From JBGTFE01 sp049799955 (GTDB lineage: Bacteria; Acidobacteriota; Blastocatellia; Pyrinomonadales; Pyrinomonadaceae): a DNA stretch of 64,000 nucleotides. Both the position numbers and the translations under genes were made by a program. Within the stretch, counting starts at the first letter, position 1, and each line of letters opens with the position of its first letter. Shown here in pieces: positions 44,046 to 51,446 of the stretch. Location of the stretch: assembly GCA_049799955.1 (NCBI GenBank), contig JBARIW010000084.1, forward strand, positions 1 to 64,000. The letters are read 5' to 3'. The notes under the pieces were generated by a model, which had not been told where the DNA came from, searched no databases, and saw nothing but the letters and a program-made list of their open reading frames with translations.

Positions 44046-45446
44046 ATGAAGTATCAAAATAAACGTTTTCAAAATATCGGAATTTTAATCGTTGTCGCAA
44101 TCTTTTTGTCGCTCGCTTTTATCGGCAATACAAGCAGCGCGCAGACGAGAAATCGCGGCAAGGCGACGCCGACTCCGAAATCGAAAAAAGCGACGCCGAC
44201 GCCGAAGAAAAACGCGAAAGCCACTCCGACACCGAATAAAAAATCGAATCAAAAAACGACGGCGAAAACCAAACCGACGCCGACTCCGAAGAAAAAGGAC
44301 ACGAAAACCACTTCGAAAACGGATAAAAATTCGAAAACCGATAAAACTTCAAAATCGAAGACCGTTTCGACCAAAGATAAAAACACGAAATCGAAAACGG
44401 ATACGAAAAATACTTCAAAGAAAACTCCGACGACTTTGAGCAAAAACACAAAGCCGACCGTTAAGAATACGAAAACGACGACGACATCCGTAAAGCCTAA
44501 AACGAATCCGACCACGCCGAAAACTACAAAAACGACGACCGTTCAGCCGCCCAAAGAACTAACGCAAATCGTCGTCAGCGCGCCTTCGCAGGTCGTTCGC
44601 AGCGCGCCTAATTCTTCCGCTTCGGAAGTCGGTCGCGCAAGGTTCGGCGCGATTTACAGCGTTGTCGATAAAAGCTCCGGCTGGTATAAAATTCAAATTC
44701 CGAACCGCACAAACACAATTACAGGCTGGATTCCGGTAACCGTCGCGGTCAATTCCGACAAAAACGGCAACGATGAAATCTATCGCCAGGTGCTTGCCAA
44801 ATATCCGGTTTCGGCGAGCCTGCCGTTCAGCGAATTTGCCGAGCTTTACGATTTTCTGACGCGCGTTCAGCCGGAAATTAAAGACGCGAACACGGCGGCT
44901 GAATTTGGACTGAAACGTCTGACCACGCTCCGCTCCGCGCTTCATGCGATTCCGCAGGGACAATCCGGTCAAAAAATCTATCAGGATTTCATCAAGGCGC
45001 AGGACGAAAACATCGTCTACAGCGACCCTTCAGCCGAATGGTATGTCCGCGCGCCGCTTTTCTGGGATTTACATTCAAAATATACGGCGACGCCGACGGG
45101 CGAAAAAATCGCGTGGGAAGCGGCGAGAAATCCTCTGCCCGGCGAGTGCGAAGGTTATGTCAACTGCTATATTTTCCTGCTTCGAATGACCGACGGCGAA
45201 TATCTGAATTTTTACCCGGGCGGCACGCATTCAGCCGAAGCGCTGAGAAACATCACGACTTCGCTGCAACCGATTGCATCGGACGCCGATACGAAAAAAG
45301 TTTATAACGGTCCGACCGACGTGAGCGACCGCGCCGAATTTAACTCTTTGATTACCGAGCTTCGCGTGATAATCTCGCGCCTGCCGAATACGGAAAAAGA
45401 GAAGGCTTTGCAGCAATTAAAGAAAATCGCCGAAGGCTTTAAGTAG
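44046..45446 (+). CDS. Secreted protein with Lys/Thr/Pro-rich linker and bacterial SH3 domain
   Basis: This 466-residue protein starts after a GGAGAAG ribosome site with a signal peptide (a hydrophobic stretch ending at NTSSAQ). Residues about 38-165 form an extreme low-complexity linker of Lys, Thr, Ser and Pro (KATPTPKKN-type repeats). An SH3b domain follows at about 175-245 (VVSAPSQVVRSAPNSSASEVGRAR, GWYKIQIPNRTNTITGWIPV). The C-terminal 220 residues are helical and of unknown family. The basic linker suggests a span across or along the peptidoglycan or envelope polymers, with SH3b binding a wall component. No catalytic motif is seen. Confidence 0.7.
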   Translation: MKYQNKRFQNIGILIVVAIFLSLAFIGNTSSAQTRNRGKATPTPKSKKATPTPKKNAKATPTPNKKSNQKTTAKTKPTPTPKKKDTKTTSKTDKNSKTDKTSKSKTVSTKDKNTKSKTDTKNTSKKTPTTLSKNTKPTVKNTKTTTTSVKPKTNPTTPKTTKTTTVQPPKELTQIVVSAPSQVVRSAPNSSASEVGRARFGAIYSVVDKSSGWYKIQIPNRTNTITGWIPVTVAVNSDKNGNDEIYRQVLAKYPVSASLPFSEFAELYDFLTRVQPEIKDANTAAEFGLKRLTTLRSALHAIPQGQSGQKIYQDFIKAQDENIVYSDPSAEWYVRAPLFWDLHSKYTATPTGEKIAWEAARNPLPGECEGYVNCYIFLLRMTDGEYLNFYPGGTHSAEALRNITTSLQPIASDADTKKVYNGPTDVSDRAEFNSLITELRVIISRLPNTEKEKALQQLKKIAEGFK

Positions 45447-45451
45447 AAGAA

Positions 45452-45521
45452 AGGTGAGAAATGAGATGTGAGATGTGAGAAATGTTTTCGCTTCTCACAT
45501 CTCATTTCTCATTTCTCACCT
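45452..45521. repeat. Palindromic repeat (GAGAAATGAGATGTGAG-type words)
   Basis: The left arm at 45452-45482 and right arm at 45492-45521 are close reverse complements of the words AGGTGAGAAATGAGA and GTGAG. It lies between the SH3 gene stop and the moaA start. It extends the moaA frame upstream only by accident, so the start at 45542 is preferred. Confidence 0.8.
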
Positions 45522-45541
45522 GTTTTTGTATCATTTCCCTT

Positions 45542-46633
45542 ATGCTTCTGCGCGATGCTCACAACCGAATAATCCGCGATTTACGCGTTTCTCTCACCGA
45601 CCGCTGCAACTTTCGCTGTTTCTACTGCCTGCCGCACGGCGAGCCGCCGCTTGCAAGAAAAGAAACAATTCTGACTTTTGAAGAAATCGAGCGAATTTGC
45701 GAGATTTTCGTTTCTCTCGGCATCGAAAAAATTCGCCTGACCGGCGGCGAGCCGATGCTCAGAAAAGACCTCGAAAAATTGGTTGAAAAACTATCCTTTT
45801 TGAAACTCAACGCGGAACTTGCGGCGAGTGCGGAATGCGGAGTGCGGAATGCGGAATTAAAAGCCGAAAACCAACATTCTATTCCGCATTCCGCACTCCG
45901 CACTCCGCACTTAAAGGATTTGGCTTTGACGACAAACGGGCACACTTTCGCAAAACGCGCCGAAAATCTAAAACGAGCCGGACTTGACCGCGTAACTTTA
46001 AGTCTCGACAGTCTGAAGCGCGAAAATTTTCAAAACATAACCGGCGTTGACGGTTTGGAAATGGTTTTGGAAGCAGTCGAAGCGGCGAAGCGCGCGCATC
46101 TCGCGCCCGTCAAAATAAATGCCGTGATTGTGCGCGGCAGGAACGACGACGAAATCGTCGAATTTGCGCGTTTTGCGCGTGAAAGCGAAGTTTCGTTTCG
46201 CTTTATCGAGTTTATGCCGCTTGACGCGGGACACGAGTGGTCGCGTGAAATGGTCGTTTCGGGCAGGGAAATTCGTGAAAAAATCGAGTCGGTCTTTCCT
46301 TTGAAATTAAAAACAAGCTCGCGCGGCGCGGAAACGGCTTGGAAATACGAATTTGCCGACGGCGCGCGCGGTGAAATCGGCATTATCGCGCCCGTTACGG
46401 AAATGTTTTGCGGCGCTTGCTCGCGCATCAGATTAACTGCGGACGGGCAAATTCGAACGTGTCTTTTTTCGACAAACGAGCATAATCTGCGCGACGTGCT
46501 CAGAAGCGGCGCGAGTCGCGCGGAAATCGTCGAATTTATCCAAAAAGTCGTCATGAAAAAAGAGCCTCGGCATTTTATAAACGACAAACAATTCACGCCC
46601 GCGTCGCGCTCGATGAGCTTCATCGGCGGTTAG
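45542..46633 (+). CDS. moaA: GTP 3',8-cyclase MoaA with an in-frame palindrome insertion
   Basis: This radical SAM enzyme starts molybdenum cofactor synthesis from GTP. Cys22, Cys26 and Cys29 (RCNFRCFYC) bind the SAM cluster. CGACSRIRLTADGQIRTC carries part of the second cluster, and the C-terminal GG is conserved. The start at 45542 gives MLLRDAHNRIIRDLRVSLTDRC, a normal MoaA beginning; the upstream in-frame ATG at 45482 lies in a palindromic repeat. Between KLSFLK and DLALTTNG there are about 30 extra residues encoded by a palindromic repeat (45827-45911). The enzyme is therefore longer (363 residues) than usual, yet its frame is intact. No other moa gene is nearby. Confidence 0.93.
   Translation: MLLRDAHNRIIRDLRVSLTDRCNFRCFYCLPHGEPPLARKETILTFEEIERICEIFVSLGIEKIRLTGGEPMLRKDLEKLVEKLSFLKLNAELAASAECGVRNAELKAENQHSIPHSALRTPHLKDLALTTNGHTFAKRAENLKRAGLDRVTLSLDSLKRENFQNITGVDGLEMVLEAVEAAKRAHLAPVKINAVIVRGRNDDEIVEFARFARESEVSFRFIEFMPLDAGHEWSREMVVSGREIREKIESVFPLKLKTSSRGAETAWKYEFADGARGEIGIIAPVTEMFCGACSRIRLTADGQIRTCLFSTNEHNLRDVLRSGASRAEIVEFIQKVVMKKEPRHFINDKQFTPASRSMSFIGG
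45827..45911. repeat. Palindromic repeat inserted within moaA
   Basis: The arms at 45827-45857 and 45881-45911 are 31 bases each, with 30 of 31 positions complementary, around a 23-base loop. The words GTGCGGAAT repeat within the arms. The element is translated in frame into ASAECGVRNAEL...HSALRTPHL, positioned in the loop before DLALTTNG. Confidence 0.9.
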
Positions 46634-46693
46634 CTTGAAACCGTCCGGCATTTTTCAGCGAATCCGTAAAAAATTAATATTTTGAGGTGTAAA

Positions 46694-47212
46694 ATGAAAA
46701 ATTTAATCGCTTTCGCAATTCTTTTGGTTTCGGCTTTTGCAATTTCGGCGCAGGAACGCACTTTCCTGCAAAAAATTGAGGGAAAATGGGAAGGCACGCT
46801 CGAATATTCCGACTATAAAACGGAAAAACGCGTGTCCCTGAAAACCACGCTCGAAATCAAAGCTTCGGCTGACGGGAAATCCGCCGAATTCTTTTATGTT
46901 TACGACGATTTCGGCAAAATCATCAAAGAAACGGATGAAGTCAGAATCGACCCGGTAAACAAAAAATTCTATTTTGGCGAAGATGAATTTTCGCTCGAAG
47001 AATCCGGCGGAAAGCTCGTTCTATTTGGAAAGCAGATTGACAATGACAAACCCGAGCCGGTTCGCAAAACAATTATTTTTACCGTCGATTCGCTGCAAAT
47101 TCTAAAGGAAACCCGCACGCCCTTTCAGTTTCGCAACGTGTATAATTTCAAACGAGTCGGCGGCGACAAAGACAAATGCGAGCCGGGTGCAATCGGTTCG
47201 GTTTCGCGCTAA
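46694..47212 (+). CDS. Small exported protein of unknown function
   Basis: About 172 residues. The start at ATG 46694 after GAGGTG is preferred over the TTG at 46682. It has a clear signal peptide (KNLIAFAILLVSAFAISAQ). The mature protein is probably beta-barrel or lipocalin-like: alternating strands such as GKWEGTLEYSDYKTEKRV, KSAEFFYVYDDFG, KKFYFGEDEFSLEE and LVLFGKQID. Such GxW-started exported proteins are often hydrophobe- or heme-binding, but no binding residue can be assigned. It lies just upstream of msrA with 39 bases between them. Confidence 0.65.
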   Translation: MKNLIAFAILLVSAFAISAQERTFLQKIEGKWEGTLEYSDYKTEKRVSLKTTLEIKASADGKSAEFFYVYDDFGKIIKETDEVRIDPVNKKFYFGEDEFSLEESGGKLVLFGKQIDNDKPEPVRKTIIFTVDSLQILKETRTPFQFRNVYNFKRVGGDKDKCEPGAIGSVSR

Positions 47213-47251
47213 AATAAAACAAACTACGAACAAAGGGAATTTATAAGATTT

Positions 47252-47797
47252 ATGGAAAATAAAATTTTGGAAACGGCGACACTTGCGGCAGGCTGTTTTT
47301 GGTGCGTCGAAGCGGTTTTTGATGATTTGCGCGGCGTTGAAGACGTAGTTTCGGGCTATTCGGGCGGGCACACGGAAAACCCGACTTACCGCGAAGTCTG
47401 CTCGGAAACGACCGGACACGCCGAAGTCGCGCAGATAAAATTCGACCCGAACGAGCTTTCATTTAAAGAGCTTTTACAGGTTTTTTTCGCCGTTCACGAC
47501 CCGACGACTTTGAATCGTCAGGGAAACGATGTCGGCTCGTCTTATCGCTCGGCGATTTTTTATCACGACGCGGAGCAGAAACGAATTGCCGAAGAAGTGA
47601 TTCGTGAAGTTACCGAAGAAGGCGTTTACGACAATCCGATTGTAACGGAAGTTGCCGCCTTTGATAAATTTTATCCGGCGGAAGATTATCATCAGGAATA
47701 TTTCGCCAATAATCCGAGCCAGCCTTACTGCGCGGCGGTCGTCGCGCCGAAAGTCGCTAAATTCAGACAGAAGTTTTTGACCAGATTAAAAAAATAG
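47252..47797 (+). CDS. msrA: Peptide methionine sulfoxide reductase MsrA
   Basis: This 181-residue protein repairs methionine-S-sulfoxide in proteins using thioredoxin. The active-site motif GCFWC near residues 13-18 holds the nucleophilic Cys. YSGGHTENPTYREVCSETTGHAEVAQI, FFAVHDPTTLNRQGNDVGSSYRSAIF and AEDYHQEYF are the standard MsrA blocks. No signal peptide is present, so it is cytoplasmic. It ends shortly before a terminator-like hairpin. A role in oxidative repair fits the katG unit elsewhere in the window, though they are not linked. Confidence 0.97.
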   Translation: MENKILETATLAAGCFWCVEAVFDDLRGVEDVVSGYSGGHTENPTYREVCSETTGHAEVAQIKFDPNELSFKELLQVFFAVHDPTTLNRQGNDVGSSYRSAIFYHDAEQKRIAEEVIREVTEEGVYDNPIVTEVAAFDKFYPAEDYHQEYFANNPSQPYCAAVVAPKVAKFRQKFLTRLKK

Positions 47798-47825
47798 TCA
47801 GAAAGAGAAACTTTTTTTCTTTTTA

Positions 47826-47880
47826 CCCGTAAAAATCGCAACAAACATTTTTTAATGCGGTTTCTACGGGCATTTTTATT
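47826..47880 (+). terminator. Terminator after msrA
   Basis: CCCGTA (47826-47831) pairs with TACGGG (47865-47870), with an inner CGCA/TGCG pair, followed by ATTTTTATTTTT. Confidence 0.6.
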
Positions 47881-47901
47881 TTTATTCGAGCGAGGAAAAC
47901 A

Positions 47902-49557
47902 ATGAAAAAATTTCTGTCATTTATTTTAGTTTTAGTTATTTATTCCGGCGGCGCGCAGTTGGCGCTTGCTCAAACCAAAGCGAAAAGCGTCAAGACGAAT
48001 TCGGCTGTCGTAACCGCGCCGAAATTCGGCAATACCGACGGAATCACGTCGCAGCAGCTCAAAAATTATCTTGAGTTTATCGCGTCGGACGAGCTCGAAG
48101 GACGCGACACGCCTTCGCGCGGGCTGGACATCGCGGCGATGTATATTGCCGATCATTTAAAGGCTTGGGGAATTAAGCCGGCGGGCGACAGCGGCAGCTA
48201 TTTTCAAAAATTTCCGCTCAAACGCAGCAAGATCGATGCGCAGAATATGCGCCTTGAACTAAACGGGCAAAATTTTAATTACGCCGAAGATTTTTTTTCG
48301 AGCCTGACTCAATCAAACGTACCTGCGAGCAATCTTGTTTACGTCGGGCACGGCTGGGTTATTAAATCGAAAAACATTAATGCCTACCAGGGAATCGATG
48401 TCAAAGACAAAATAATCATCGTGGTAAACAGTCTTCCGAAAGGCGTTACGCCGAACGATTTGCAGGGCAAGCCGGGTGACGATTGGTTTTCACCGTCGCT
48501 TTATGCTCAGGCAAACGGCGCAAAAGCGGTAATCGCTTTCGGAAGCTTCAATGATCTTGCGAACTGGCAGGCGACGCGTTGGAGACAAACCGAAAGAGGC
48601 GCCGTGAATTTTGGAAATCCTCAAAATCAGATCACAGTTCCGACAATCACCGCCTCGCCGCGACTCATGAATGCAATCTTTCAGGGCGAAAAATCCAGCG
48701 GCGGAAATATTTTTACAAAAGGAATTCAGCAGGATTTTGTCGAACCTTTCGAACTCAAACCGACTAAAAAAATCAGCCTGAACGTATCGCTCAAAAGTGA
48801 CACGGTTTACACGCAAAACGTCGTCGGAATTTTGGAAGGAAGCGATCCGGTTTTGAAAAACGAATACGTTGCCGTCGGCGCGCATTACGACCATGTGGGA
48901 ACAAATCCGTTTGCGGCGGGCGACGACAAAATCTGGAACGGCGCGGACGACGACGGTTCGGGAACGGTTTCGGTTCTGTCGATGGCTGAAGCGTTTTCAA
49001 AAGGCGCGCAGCGTCCGAAGCGTTCGATTCTTTTCATCTGGCACGCGGGCGAGGAAAAAGGTTTGTGGGGCAGCGAATATTTTACCGACAACCCGACCGT
49101 GCCGATAAGCTCGATTATCACGGAACTGAACATCGATATGATTGGACGCTATCAAAATCCGGGCGACGAAGATGTGCGGAACAAACAACTGCCGAAACAG
49201 GGCGAAGTTTTCCTTATCGGCTCGCGGATGATGAGCACCGAGCTTGGCGAAATTAGCGACGCGACCAACAAATCATTTTTGAATCTGAGCTTTAATTTCA
49301 AATACGACGACCCGAACGACCCGGAACAGTTTTTCTATCGCTCAGACCATTTTAATTACGCGCGAAAAGGCGTTCCGATTATTTTTTATATGGACGGAAG
49401 CCACGCCGATTATCACCAGCCTTCGGATTCGGTCGAGAAAATAAATTTCGAGCAGATGGAAAAAGTTGCGCGAACGATTATGGCGACCGGCTGGGAACTG
49501 GCAAATCGAGCGACGCGCCCGACGGTCGATAAACCGCTTAAACTAAACGGAAATTAA
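47902..49557 (+). CDS. Exported M28-family zinc aminopeptidase (1)
   Basis: This 551-residue protein has a signal peptide (FILVLVIYSGGAQLALAQ). A protease-associated (PA) domain is inserted between the first blocks and the M28 core. The metal ligands are in AHYDHVG, WNGADDDGSGT, HAGEEKG, and the late SDHFNYARKGVPIIF and HADYHQPSD. It cleaves peptides in the periplasm or outside. It is the first of three M28 genes in 14 kb. No lipobox is seen. Confidence 0.9.
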   Translation: MKKFLSFILVLVIYSGGAQLALAQTKAKSVKTNSAVVTAPKFGNTDGITSQQLKNYLEFIASDELEGRDTPSRGLDIAAMYIADHLKAWGIKPAGDSGSYFQKFPLKRSKIDAQNMRLELNGQNFNYAEDFFSSLTQSNVPASNLVYVGHGWVIKSKNINAYQGIDVKDKIIIVVNSLPKGVTPNDLQGKPGDDWFSPSLYAQANGAKAVIAFGSFNDLANWQATRWRQTERGAVNFGNPQNQITVPTITASPRLMNAIFQGEKSSGGNIFTKGIQQDFVEPFELKPTKKISLNVSLKSDTVYTQNVVGILEGSDPVLKNEYVAVGAHYDHVGTNPFAAGDDKIWNGADDDGSGTVSVLSMAEAFSKGAQRPKRSILFIWHAGEEKGLWGSEYFTDNPTVPISSIITELNIDMIGRYQNPGDEDVRNKQLPKQGEVFLIGSRMMSTELGEISDATNKSFLNLSFNFKYDDPNDPEQFFYRSDHFNYARKGVPIIFYMDGSHADYHQPSDSVEKINFEQMEKVARTIMATGWELANRATRPTVDKPLKLNGN

Positions 49558-49577
49558 TATGAGAGCACAAATGAATA

Positions 49578-49661
49578 AGAAATTAACAGGGATAAAGAGT
49601 ATGGACAGGGATAAAATCATTTTAAAAATCCCTTTTATCCCTTTCATGCCTGTTAATTTTT
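49578..49661. repeat. Palindromic repeat (AACAGGGATAA-type words)
   Basis: Left arm words (AATTAACAGGGATAAAG, GACAGGGATAA) at about 49578-49615 pair with TTTTATCCC and CCTGTTAATT at about 49630-49661. The right arm runs over the start of the next gene's coding region. It shares its left-arm word with the repeat at 60112. Confidence 0.75.
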
Positions 49662-50200
49662 CTCTTTTTCTTGTTTTATTTCTTATTTTGTTCGTCGGCG
49701 CGTTTTCGGTTTTCGCGCAAGACACGAAAAAGCCGCTTGAAATTGCGACAATCGCGCCGCTTACGGAAGATGTCGGCTCGATTGACGGAATCGTTAAAGC
49801 TTTTTACGAAGTAGTTTCGGGCGGCATCGGCGTTCCGCGCCAATGGTCGCGCGACCGGACGCTTTATATTCCCGACATTCGTTTTGTCGGGATGAGCGAG
49901 CGCGGCGGCAAAATTGTTGCCGATGTGATGAGTCATCAGCAATATGTCGAAGACTCGAACGACTTTTTTTTGAAAGAAGGCTTTGTCGAAAAGGAAATCA
50001 AGCGCGTTACGAAACGATTCGGCAATATGGCGCAAATTTTCAGCACGTATGAATTTTCGACTTCGGGCAAAAACAAGATGAGCGGGCGCGGAGTCAACAG
50101 CATCGAGATGTTTTTCGACGGCAAGCGCTGGTGGATTTCCGCCGTTACGTGGGACGAAGAACGCCCGAACAATCCGATACCGAAGGAATTTTTGCCGTAA
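49646..50200 (+). CDS. Exported NTF2/SnoaL-like protein
   Basis: The start at 49646 is chosen because it begins a strong signal peptide (MPVNFSLFLVLFLILFVGAF, cleavage near VFAQ); upstream codons to 49559 are part of a palindromic repeat. The mature part of about 160 residues has the NTF2-like helix-strand pattern: an initial helix (IDGIVKAFYEVVSGG), and a closing SIEMFFDGKRWWISAVTWDEE. NTF2-like exported proteins are mostly ligand-binding or of unknown catalysis. The next gene has the same general fold, but close sequence likeness is not seen. Confidence 0.65.
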   Translation: MPVNFSLFLVLFLILFVGAFSVFAQDTKKPLEIATIAPLTEDVGSIDGIVKAFYEVVSGGIGVPRQWSRDRTLYIPDIRFVGMSERGGKIVADVMSHQQYVEDSNDFFLKEGFVEKEIKRVTKRFGNMAQIFSTYEFSTSGKNKMSGRGVNSIEMFFDGKRWWISAVTWDEERPNNPIPKEFLP

Positions 50201-50308
50201 AACTTTAGCCCGCCGGACGCGCAGAATACGCGAAAAGACTGGCAATAATTTAGTGTTTTTCGCGCGTTTTGCGGGCTAATCCTAAAATCGAAAGAGATAA
50301 ATTATAAA

Positions 50309-50809
50309 ATGAAAAAATCAGCCCTTATCATTTCAATTATCGCAATATTTGCGGGTTTGGCTTTTGCTCAGAAAACGGATGATTCGAAAGACGCTTTAGC
50401 CGTCGTCAACAATATGTTCGCGGAAATGGCAAATCACAATCCCGCGGCAATCGTCGCGCTTTATACAAGCGAGGCACAGCTTGCGGCGGCAATTAAAAAT
50501 AAAGAAGGAAAATCCGTCATCAGAACTTTTGCGGTCGAAGCTTTTTCGAAAAATTTCGCCGAAAAGAAAAATGAAATCAAGGAAGAAATGTATGCGCCGG
50601 ACGTGAAAATTTTCGGCGATTTAGCGGTTGTCTTTGGCAGGTACGTTTTCTTTATCGACGGCAAAATCTCGCATTGCGGCGTCAACGCTTTTCATCTGGT
50701 TCGAACCGACTCGGGCTGGAAGATTGCGGGCGCTTCGACGACGATTGAGCCGCAGGGCTGCACCGAGCAGGAAAAAGCGATGAAAACGACTTTACCGGCG
50801 AAGCCATAA
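50309..50809 (+). CDS. Exported NTF2-like (DUF4440-type) protein
   Basis: This 166-residue protein has a signal peptide (ALIISIIAIFAGLAFAQ). The mature domain has the NTF2-like layout (VVNNMFAEMANHNPAAIVALYTSEAQL; DLAVVFGRYVFFIDGKISHCGVNAFHLVRTDSGWKIAGASTTIEPQGC). The C-terminal half, including SHCGVN and GWKIA, recurs as the C-terminal domain of the amidohydrolase at 55415. The same module is thus found alone and fused in one neighbourhood. The conserved Cys in SHCGVN may be functional. Substrate unknown. Confidence 0.7.
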   Translation: MKKSALIISIIAIFAGLAFAQKTDDSKDALAVVNNMFAEMANHNPAAIVALYTSEAQLAAAIKNKEGKSVIRTFAVEAFSKNFAEKKNEIKEEMYAPDVKIFGDLAVVFGRYVFFIDGKISHCGVNAFHLVRTDSGWKIAGASTTIEPQGCTEQEKAMKTTLPAKP

Positions 50810-50862
50810 TTTGAATTTAAGCGAGCAAAGGGCGGACTGAATTTTCAAAAAAAGGAGAAACT

Positions 50863-51390
50863 ATGAAAAAAGAAAATCAAAGAAAAATCACGCTTGTTCT
50901 GGTCATTGCGGCATTTGCCTTTTACGGCGCGGTTACATTATTTAACCCGAAAACATATATTCTGGCGCAGACCAATGCCGTTTCTCCGACGCCGACGCCT
51001 TCGACCGAATTTAACCAGACGGACGCGCTCGCCAAATTGCGCGAGCAAATCAAAGGCAGGGAAACAGAGCCTGCCGAGAAGGTTTTCAAAAATATCCAGA
51101 CGATGAAAGGCATTCCCGCCGGACGGCTTCTGGCGATTATGGAAATGGGTTATGCGCGTTCGCTCGGCGTAAGCTGCGCGCATTGCCACGTGCCCGACAA
51201 ATTTGAATCGGAAGAAAAACCGACCAAGCAGATTGCGCGCGATATGTCGGCAATGGTCGGGAAAATCAACGGCGAGCTTTTAAAAAATATCAAAAATTTG
51301 AAAAGCGAAAGCCCGACCGTCAACTGCACGACCTGTCATCGCGGACAGGTCAAACCGGCGCTGAATCTGCCGGTGCCGAATTCAAAATAG
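50863..51390 (+). CDS. Exported dihaem cytochrome c, reaction-centre cytochrome type
   Basis: This 175-residue protein has a hydrophobic N-terminus (LVLVIAAFAFYGAVTLF) that may be a signal or anchor. Two haem-binding motifs are visible, CAHCH and CTTCH, about 50 residues apart. The Met ligand in MEMGYARSLGVSCAHC, with KGIPAGRLLAIMEMG before the first motif, fits the PF02276-like cytochrome subunits seen in Acidobacteriota. These are probably envelope electron carriers. A GAGA-type ribosome site (AAAGGAG) is present. No photosynthesis genes are nearby, so a light-driven role is not implied. Confidence 0.85.
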   Translation: MKKENQRKITLVLVIAAFAFYGAVTLFNPKTYILAQTNAVSPTPTPSTEFNQTDALAKLREQIKGRETEPAEKVFKNIQTMKGIPAGRLLAIMEMGYARSLGVSCAHCHVPDKFESEEKPTKQIARDMSAMVGKINGELLKNIKNLKSESPTVNCTTCHRGQVKPALNLPVPNSK

Positions 51391-51446
51391 ACAGTATTTT
51401 CAGAAAATTTAATTTTTATCAGTTAATTTAAGGAGTGTTACGAACG

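Noticed and set aside
44092..44439. Arg-rich plus-strand protein inside the SH3 gene
   Set aside because: It is the shifted frame of the Lys/Thr/Pro-coding repeat, not a separate gene.
45482..45541. Upstream in-frame start for moaA
   Set aside because: The extra 20 codons come from a palindromic repeat, and the standard MoaA start (LRDAHNRIIRDLRVSLTDRC) is reached from 45542.
49559..49645. Upstream start for the NTF2-like exported protein
   Set aside because: The extra codons lie in a palindromic repeat and would bury the signal peptide that begins at 49646.
50863..51390. Sign of a phototrophic organism
   Set aside because: The cytochrome belongs to a reaction-centre-like family, but such proteins are widespread in non-phototrophic Acidobacteriota and no reaction-centre or chlorophyll gene is in the window.
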